From positions 29,960,753 to 30,024,752 of the forward strand of contig NC_068349.1 in assembly GCF_014633365.1 (NCBI RefSeq): a stretch of DNA of 64,000 bases. Reading direction: 5' to 3'. Below the pieces are notes generated by a model. It saw nothing but the letters and a program-made list of their open reading frames with translations, had not been told where the DNA came from and searched no databases. This DNA is from Diospyros lotus (taxonomy: Eukaryota; Streptophyta; Magnoliopsida; Ericales; Ebenaceae). The position numbers and the translations under genes were made by a program. Shown here in pieces: positions 58,240 through 64,000 of the stretch. The number at the start of each line of letters is the position of its first letter. Position 1 is the stretch's first letter.

Positions 58240-58930
58240 AAGTTGTTTTATGTATTTTAATAGTCAATTGTTTGTTTTCACTTAGAATTATATTCTCTAA
58301 TCAAACTATACTAACTTAAACACTAGAGTGCCCTTAACTCCAAGGGTAGTTCTTTGCATGTGCTCTTAGCATAGGAAGAAGGTTGGACACCACTTAAGGA
58401 TCAATTTGTTTTTCTTTTAAGATTTAATAATTTATTGTTTCCTTACACTTAATATATATTTTTTTATGAAATTATACTAACTTAAGTATCAAAGTGTCTT
58501 TGAAAGTAACTCGGGGACAACTTTTTTTAGGTACTTTTAGCATTGGGAGAAGATTGGACATTACTCAAGGATCAATTTATTTTTTTTTTGTCATTCAATA
58601 ACTTATTCTTCTCTCACATCTAAATTATATATATATATATATATATTTTGAATCTATATTAATTTAAGCATTAGAGGGTCCTCACTGGCAACCTAAGAAT
58701 AGTTCTTTCTAAGTACTTTTAGTGTGAAAAGAGATTGGACACCACTCAAGGATTGATTTATTTTTTTTTATTTGATTTATTAACTCATTGTCTCGTTACA
58801 CCTAAATTATATATATATTTTTATGAACATAAGAATAAACATCTGAGTGCTTTCAGGGCAACCTCGAAAGCAGTTTTTTATGTACACTTTTAGCACAAGA
58901 GATGTTAGAGAGGTTGGACAATGAAAAATT
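58240..58930. repeat. Tandem repeat of about 165 bp, four units
   Basis: Units begin near 58265, 58431, 58597 and 58776. Each contains 'ttaataatttattgttt..ttacact', 'actaacttaa..a..agagtg.c', 'ctttta.cat..gagaagattggacac' and 'actcaaggatcaattta'. The units are about 75-85% alike. AT-rich satellite-like sequence without coding potential. Confidence 0.85.
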
Positions 58931-59700
58931 AATAAATTAAACAATTGATTTTGATTAAAATTAATAAATAAAATAAACAAAAGTAATTTTGAGATTACAA
59001 CTTAAATTTCAAAATTGAAAAGTATGAACTACCAAAATGGTTGGAAGTTTATTTAAATTTTTGTAAACGAATAAAAATATGTTTGAAATATTTTTATTTA
59101 TATTTTAAAATACTTGTAAAATATTTTCTAAATAATATTTTTTTTAAATGTATATAAGTTGACCTATTTGGCCCAAATCTTGGTCCACTAGGACTATGGT
59201 TGGCATGAGCCATTGGCCGGCATGAGCCATTGGCCGGCAGCTCGGCCCTTCATGACCCTTTTATCAAGAGCTTAAGGATGGTGTAGGGCCCCCACTTTTG
59301 TAATATGGGCCGAGTTGACACAATTTATTTTGAAAAAGAGTTGAATTTGGCCCGACTCACAAAAAAACAAAGGCCATATGGGGGGTCGGCCCGACTCAAT
59401 TTGCCCATTTGACACCTCTAAAAGAAAACTACGAGATGCTACTATACAAGGATGACAAATAGCCAAATAATGTGATAGCAACTTTAATGCAGGCAACTAG
59501 AGGTGCACAAGCGGCCTTATGATCTAGAAAACTAAACCAAATTTGACCATTTTTCTCTCCAAAATAATAATAAAATAATTGATTTGGTTCATGTTTTTGA
59601 AGAACTGAGCATGACCGGAAAGGCCCGCGACCCCAGTTAGTATATTGCCAGAAATATTGAACACACATTCAAAGTGATAATGCTACTCAAAACTCATTAC
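58931..59700. other. Intergenic DNA with hAT-like end fragments
   Basis: At 59400-59421 'ttgcccatttgacacctcta' is the reverse of a common hAT MITE end, TAGAGGTGTCAAATGGGC. A 'ctagaggtgcacaag' at about 59501 may start another. A 'ggcatgagccattggcc' duplication is at 59202-59238. No complete element could be delimited. Confidence 0.35.
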
Positions 59701-61470
59701 TTTGGTGTGTTGGTGGTTGATAATGCATGTTTTATATCTCCAATGCGAGATAAGCTTCAGTAACAATTCTTCTGGCATCAACCACCACACATAGGCATGC
59801 GTACATATAGATGGAGGAGAACTCCCTCTCAAAGCAGAAAATAAAATATTGACAAAGGGGCAAAAAGCTTTACTATGTAGTACTACCTTAACAGCCTAAA
59901 CAGTACACACAGACGGATCAATAAAGCCACCGAGTTCTTATCGTCTTGTAACACTACTTTCAACAATCGCATTCTCCATACATGAACTGCTTCCTGTATC
60001 CTTTGATTTCTGTATTTCATTTTGTTTTTGGCATTTCTGATTTCAGTATAGCCATGGATAATTCAGGTGAGATAACACAAAAAAGGTGACCTTATAACTT
60101 GAGTTACTCCAAGGGAAATCTTTGCAATTTGATCCTTAAATCAGCAGTCAATATTACTGTTACTATTACTGCAGCCATACTTTCAAGGTCTTAAACCCAT
60201 TGATAAGGAGAATGGATATAGACATAAGATTCAGACACAACATAGCAGAGACTCCAGAGTGGTTACATTTACAATGATTAAGGCACAAAATGGCAGGATG
60301 TATTGTCTACAAAAATATTGTCATATTTATAAGTGAGAACAACAAATATTTCAAGTTTTACAATGCAGATGAACTAAAACAGTAAAAAATAAAAATCATA
60401 CCCCATAGGGTATCTTCTTTAACTTGCAATGTGATTCATGGGTGTCAAGCCATAGAAAATTAGTGCCCACAAATGTCTGAGGAACGTTTTCTTAAAAAAT
60501 TAAAATAAAGGACAAGTTTGGATATGTCTCACATGTTTCAGGGAGCTCTGATAGATTCCCGAAATTATTTGTGCTTCATAGAACAATAGTATTGCATAAT
60601 GAAAATTAGTGCTATCCTCAGAAAAAAAGCAAGAAGAGAAAATTGGTGCTATCTTTCTTAAAGAATTTGTGCTCTGTAGACCGATATCTGGCTTGAGTCA
60701 ATATTTAAGCTTCAGATCTTTTTTTAGACACCTAATTGTAGGATACACAGGTATATGTACCAAAAAGTTGGCAATTGGTATGTGGACAAATCATGGATAT
60801 TTAAGTAATTCCACAACATCCTATCATATGAAGACAGTACTATTTCAGGATGTACTTGAAGTCAAACAGACATTATGGGACAAGAGCTCTCTATTCCATC
60901 CACCTGAGAGAGACTACGAATTTTCATCACATTTAAATGCAAGCTTTTTTCTTCAGATATTGTTTAAATTAGAGAATTCTAGTATCTAGACTAGATAAAT
61001 ACCTTCACTTTGATCCTTAAATCCTTGAATAATGCATGCATACACCCATGGCCTTCCAGCACGGGAAGCTTTTGCTCCGCCTCTCAATTTTCCATTATGT
61101 TGTTTTAGGCTGTAAGCAGTAACTGTCTTTTAGTAAAATGCTGACATATTGAACATTCCATTTGTACAAGAATTTAAAAAAATAATAGTTCTGATGGGAA
61201 GACAACCAAAAAACAAAAAAAAAAAAAGATATGATCTTCGATAACAGCAAAACAAAAGCAAGCAGCATCTCCACAAAACATTTCAGCAATTAAGTCTTGC
61301 TAATTAAGTTTAATCATACATGATTAAACTGTAAAAGACACATGCGCACACATATACATATGTATATCAGGCCAATATCCATTATACTACAAGATACCCA
61401 GCAGAGGAAACTCCAACTTATGGGGCTTGAAATGGTAACAGCAACCAAAAGACATCAAGTCCATTACAGT
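59701..61470 (-). other. Low-repeat stretch with a possible unidentified minus-strand exon
   Basis: At 61003-61109 the minus strand has an acceptor GCTTACAG, 35 open codons including 'LKQHNGKLRGGAKASRAGRP' and 'WVYACIIQGFKDQSEG', and a donor GTATTT. The composition looks protein-like, but I cannot name a family. The rest of the stretch shows no coding pattern that I trust. Confidence 0.25.
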
Positions 61471-61472
61471 AC

Positions 61473-61540
61473 CTTTAGAGGGTCATTCCCTAATGTTTCA
61501 AGTAAAATTGGAACATCCAGTTCTTCTCCTTGACTTTCAA
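61473..61540 (-). other. Possible short minus-strand exon
   Basis: The minus strand reads 'SQGEELDVPILLETLGNDPL' and Lys, then a donor GTACTG at 61472. It could belong with the candidate exon at 61003-61109, but their phases do not join directly, so at least one more exon or a different splice site would be needed. Family unknown. Confidence 0.22.
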
Positions 61541-61734
61541 TTTTTAAGTAGACAACAAAAACATAAATAGTAATGACCTGGAAATATGTCATCTTTCTAT
61601 ATTTGGAAATGCCAATAAAGAGTGCTTGCAGGGCAAGGACCAAGCTTCTAAAGCATTGACGCAGCCAGAAGTAAAGGTTTCAAGCGAAGACCTTAAGGAA
61701 ACAAAGAGAACTGGATTCCACCAGCAACTTAGGG

Positions 61735-62010
61735 TAAACTCATAAGTTTATTGAAAAAAAAAAACTCTCTCAAACAAGAGAAAAGTGTTTAAATACTTCC
61801 TAGCAATTAGCAATCCTAAACGCAATTGAAAAAAACCCTAAAACAGAAAAGACTAAAATAGGCATCAGCTGTAATTATAAAATTAAATCGATTAAAACAG
61901 AAACTAACAGAAACTAATGACAGTTCTGCCCCTCATGGTCGTGCCTCCCTTTCTCGTCCCTAGGGTGTTGCTTCTTTTGGTCCAATTCTTCTTCTATTTG
62001 TTTCGTTAGT
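61735..62010 (-). mobile_element. LTR-like fragment, minus orientation
   Basis: The minus strand has 'gatgtaggacgactaacg', later 'aagtatttaaacacttttct', then 'caataaacttatgagttt', the TATA then poly-A signal order of a plant LTR. It abuts the copia GAG at 62020 but points the other way, so it probably belongs to a different element. Confidence 0.4.
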
Positions 62011-63260
62011 CGTCCTACATCAAAAGGACTCTCTGTGGTGCACTTACTATAACAAACCAAGACATACTCAGGAGAAGTGCTGGAAACTGCATGGGAAACT
62101 GCCTAGTAAAGAATGGGGAAACAAAGGCAGAATAAACTGCAAAAAGGGCAAGCACACCAAGTGACAGCACAACAGGGAGAAGAGAAAGTCCTGGAATCAA
62201 AGGACTTCAATAAAGAGGAGATTGAGAAACTATGGAATTTCTTGGCAGCTCTTGAGAAACCCTCAAGTACCTGTTCATTGGCACATTCAGGTAAATTTCC
62301 AATCTCTCATGGTTTAAATGTCTCAGAAAGGTCCTTTAGAAACTTATGGATTATTGATTCAGGAGCTACAAATCATATGACCCATGCCTCTCAAAACTTT
62401 AGCATGTATACTCCCTGTTCGAGTAACTGGAAAATATCCACTGTAGATGGCTCATCAACTACAGTAGTTGGAATGAATATGAGATATAAGAATCAGTCCA
62501 AAACTCACCCTTAAAAATGTGCTTCGTGTTCCAAAACTGTCCAGAAATTTGGTATCAATCACCAAAAGTGACATATGAGAACCATCCACAAGTCCTCATA
62601 TTTCTGGGACCTGTTGGTTTGTGTCATTCATTGACGATTGTACCAGAGTTACTTGGATTTTATTTGGTGTCCAAGTTAAAAGGTTTCGATCAGATAATGC
62701 TAGGGATAACTTCAATCAAACCCTATCTATTTTTTTTCTAGAAGGAAGGGATCATTCATGAGTCATCCTGTGTGTCTATACTCCCCCCCCCCCAAACAAA
62801 ATGGGGTAGCTAAGAGAAAAAAATGGTCATCTCCTTTCCACAATCCGAGCATGGGGGGAAGCAGTTCTCGTAGCCACTGATATTATCAACCACCTTCCTA
62901 CCCAAGCATTGAGTCTCAAAAGTCCCATGGAAGTACTATCACAGTTTTATCCAAGTCTTAGCATAACCAACCATCTTGTTCCTAGAATATTTGGATGTAT
63001 CTCATATGTTCATGATCAAAACCAAGGGAATTTGGATCCAAGAGCTCTCAAAACCATCTTTGTGGGATATTATTCAACTCAAAAGAGGTACAAATGTTGT
63101 CATCCACCAACCAAAAAATTCCTCATCTCTGTTGAATTAACATTTGATGAAACAGAGCCATACTTCACCAAACCTTATCTTCAAAGGGAGATAACACTTG
63201 TGGAAGATAAGGATTTTTTCCTTCTAAACCTACCAACAACCAGGCAACATCAGCAATACC

Positions 63261-63354
63261 CTAAACCTCAACCTGATCTAAACCTTTTGAACATCCACTT
63301 AAAGCCCCTAAACCTCAACCTAATCCTGAACCTTTTGAACATCCACTTAAAGCC
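63261..63354. repeat. 47-bp tandem duplication in the copia C linker
   Basis: 'ctaaacctcaacct.at', then 'aaccttttgaacatccactt', occurs twice at a 47-bp offset, with a partial third copy ('aagcccc...tttgaac'). It lies in the proline-rich linker between integrase and RT. Confidence 0.85.
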
Positions 63355-63390
63355 CCATTTGAACTTGATTCGAAGCCTGTATCCTTAGAT

Positions 63391-63404
63391 GGGGGGGGGG
63401 GGGG
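63391..63404. repeat. 14-base poly-G run in copia C
   Basis: An uninterrupted run of G between the integrase and RT regions; it shifts the reading frame. Confidence 0.85.
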
Positions 63405-63545
63405 AATGAGGATGTTTCTAATAACAGATTTTCTCAAGTCTACTCAAGAATGAAAGATAGAGCTCCTGAACCAAGTCCAGTTCAAGCATCAAACCCAGAT
63501 GCCTGAAATGAGGTAATACCTTCTAATCCTTCTCAGTCTACACCT

Positions 63546-63761
63546 GAAATTGATTTTCCTATTGCCATTAGGAAATGAACCAGAGAATGTACTAAATAGC
63601 CACAGTATCCAATTTCAGAGTTTGTGTCATTTGTGGGATGCTCATCCTGTCATGAAATTGATTTGCCTATTGCCATTAGGAAAGGAACTAGAGAATGTAC
63701 TAAATAGCCACAGTATCCAATTTCAAAGTTTGTGTCATTTGTGAGATGCTTGTCCTGTCAT
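63546..63761. repeat. 108-bp tandem duplication in copia C
   Basis: Two units at a 108-bp offset, about 95% alike, both containing 'ccattaggaaa.gaac' and 'aatagccacagtatccaatt'. The length is 36 codons, so the duplication keeps frame. It covers the 'RK.TRECTK' and 'YPIS.FVSF' segment before RT. Confidence 0.92.
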
Positions 63762-64000
63762 AGATGCTTCCTCACAAATTTAAACATCATGACAATTCCC
63801 AACACCCTTTCTGAGGCTTTATCTTGTGAGAATTGGAAAAATTCTATGAATGTTGAAATGCATGCCTTGGAGAAAACAATACATGAGAAGTTGTAAAACT
63901 ACCAAAAGGGAAGAAACCAATAGGGTGCAAGTGGGTATACATCGTGAAATACAAGGTAGATGGGACACTAGAAAGGCACAAAACAAGGTTGGTAGCAAAA

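Larger units (their letters stand above)
62020..64000 (+). pseudogene. Ty1/copia element C: GAG zinc knuckle, protease, integrase, start of RT (decayed)
   Basis: The order is copia-type. At 62037 the nucleocapsid knuckle is 'CTYYNKPRHTQEKCWKLHGK', whose second Cys is Tyr. At 62350 the protease gives 'WIIDSGATNHMT'. Integrase shows 'FIDDCTRVTWIF' (62620), 'FRSDNARDNFNQTLS' (62688) and then, in a broken frame, 'KNGHLLSTIRAWGEAV', 'KSPMEVLSQFYPSLSITNHL' and 'IFGCISYVHDQNQGNLDPRA' (62909-63060). The frame loss at 62783-62793 is an 11-base C run inside the 'YTPQQNG' motif. RT starts near 63830 with 'EALSCENWKNSMNVEMHALE' and 'GCKWVYIVKYKVDGTLERHK', running off the window. Confidence 0.92.

Noticed and set aside
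60609..60989. 126-codon plus-strand frame
   Set aside because: No recognisable motif, no supporting splice or neighbour evidence, and composition that is not convincingly coding.
1..64000. tRNA, rRNA or organelle-derived sequence
   Set aside because: I saw no cloverleaf-like tRNA gene, rRNA core or long plastid-like coding block. The only tRNA-related sequences are the two primer-binding sites.
1..64000. A new multi-gene biological system
   Set aside because: Apart from PPH, the coding sequence I recognise belongs to known retrotransposon or hAT families, and a few exon-like pieces remain unidentified. There is no cluster of unknown genes.

Overview
The window looks like a repeat-dominated stretch of a flowering-plant nuclear chromosome, probably a woody or large-genome eudicot; the species cannot be named from the sequence. 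It is AT-rich, it is packed with LTR retrotransposons, MITE-like elements and microsatellites, and its only confidently intact host gene is a plant-specific, intron-containing chloroplast gene.

Layout. 1-9525: remnants of Ty3/gypsy elements on the minus strand. Element A (about 70-4511) has GAG, protease, RT, RNase H and integrase in order, all broken by stops. It shares a single LTR with a second copy of the same family whose pol tail lies at 4927-5607. Element B has a GAG remnant (5830-7430), a primer-binding site and a 5' LTR (7551-9525). 9526-18680: a Ty1/copia pol remnant invaded by long LTRs. One solo LTR (16168-18038) splits the copia coding sequence with an AAGGT target duplication. 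Another (10804-12860, duplication AGAGA) sits inside an older LTR (10103-14595). 18680-39250: almost entirely solo or truncated LTRs of two groups. The first has LTRs beginning TGTAACACC or TGTAACGACC and is gypsy-like. The second has SIRE-like copia LTRs carrying irregular arrays of short palindromic motifs. Several insertions are dated relative to each other by target duplications. 39251-43400: AT-rich intergenic DNA with three MITE-like elements. 43440-48612: the PPH (pheophytinase) gene on the plus strand, six exons including a probable 5'-UTR exon, with a LINE remnant in its second intron. 48613-56430: intergenic DNA with a long inverted repeat, a gypsy-type LTR fragment and a 1.2-kb non-autonomous hAT element with an 8-bp target duplication. 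56430-58030: a decayed hAT transposase gene. 58240-58930: a tandem repeat of about 165 bp. 62020-64000: a decayed Ty1/copia element running off the right edge.

PPH is predicted to encode a 512-residue chloroplast alpha/beta hydrolase that removes phytol from pheophytin during chlorophyll breakdown; its catalytic triad is visible. Everything else I recognise is mobile-element debris, or short exon-like stretches that I could not identify. I found no new multi-gene system. The most interesting structure is the nested insertion history and the motif arrays inside the LTRs.
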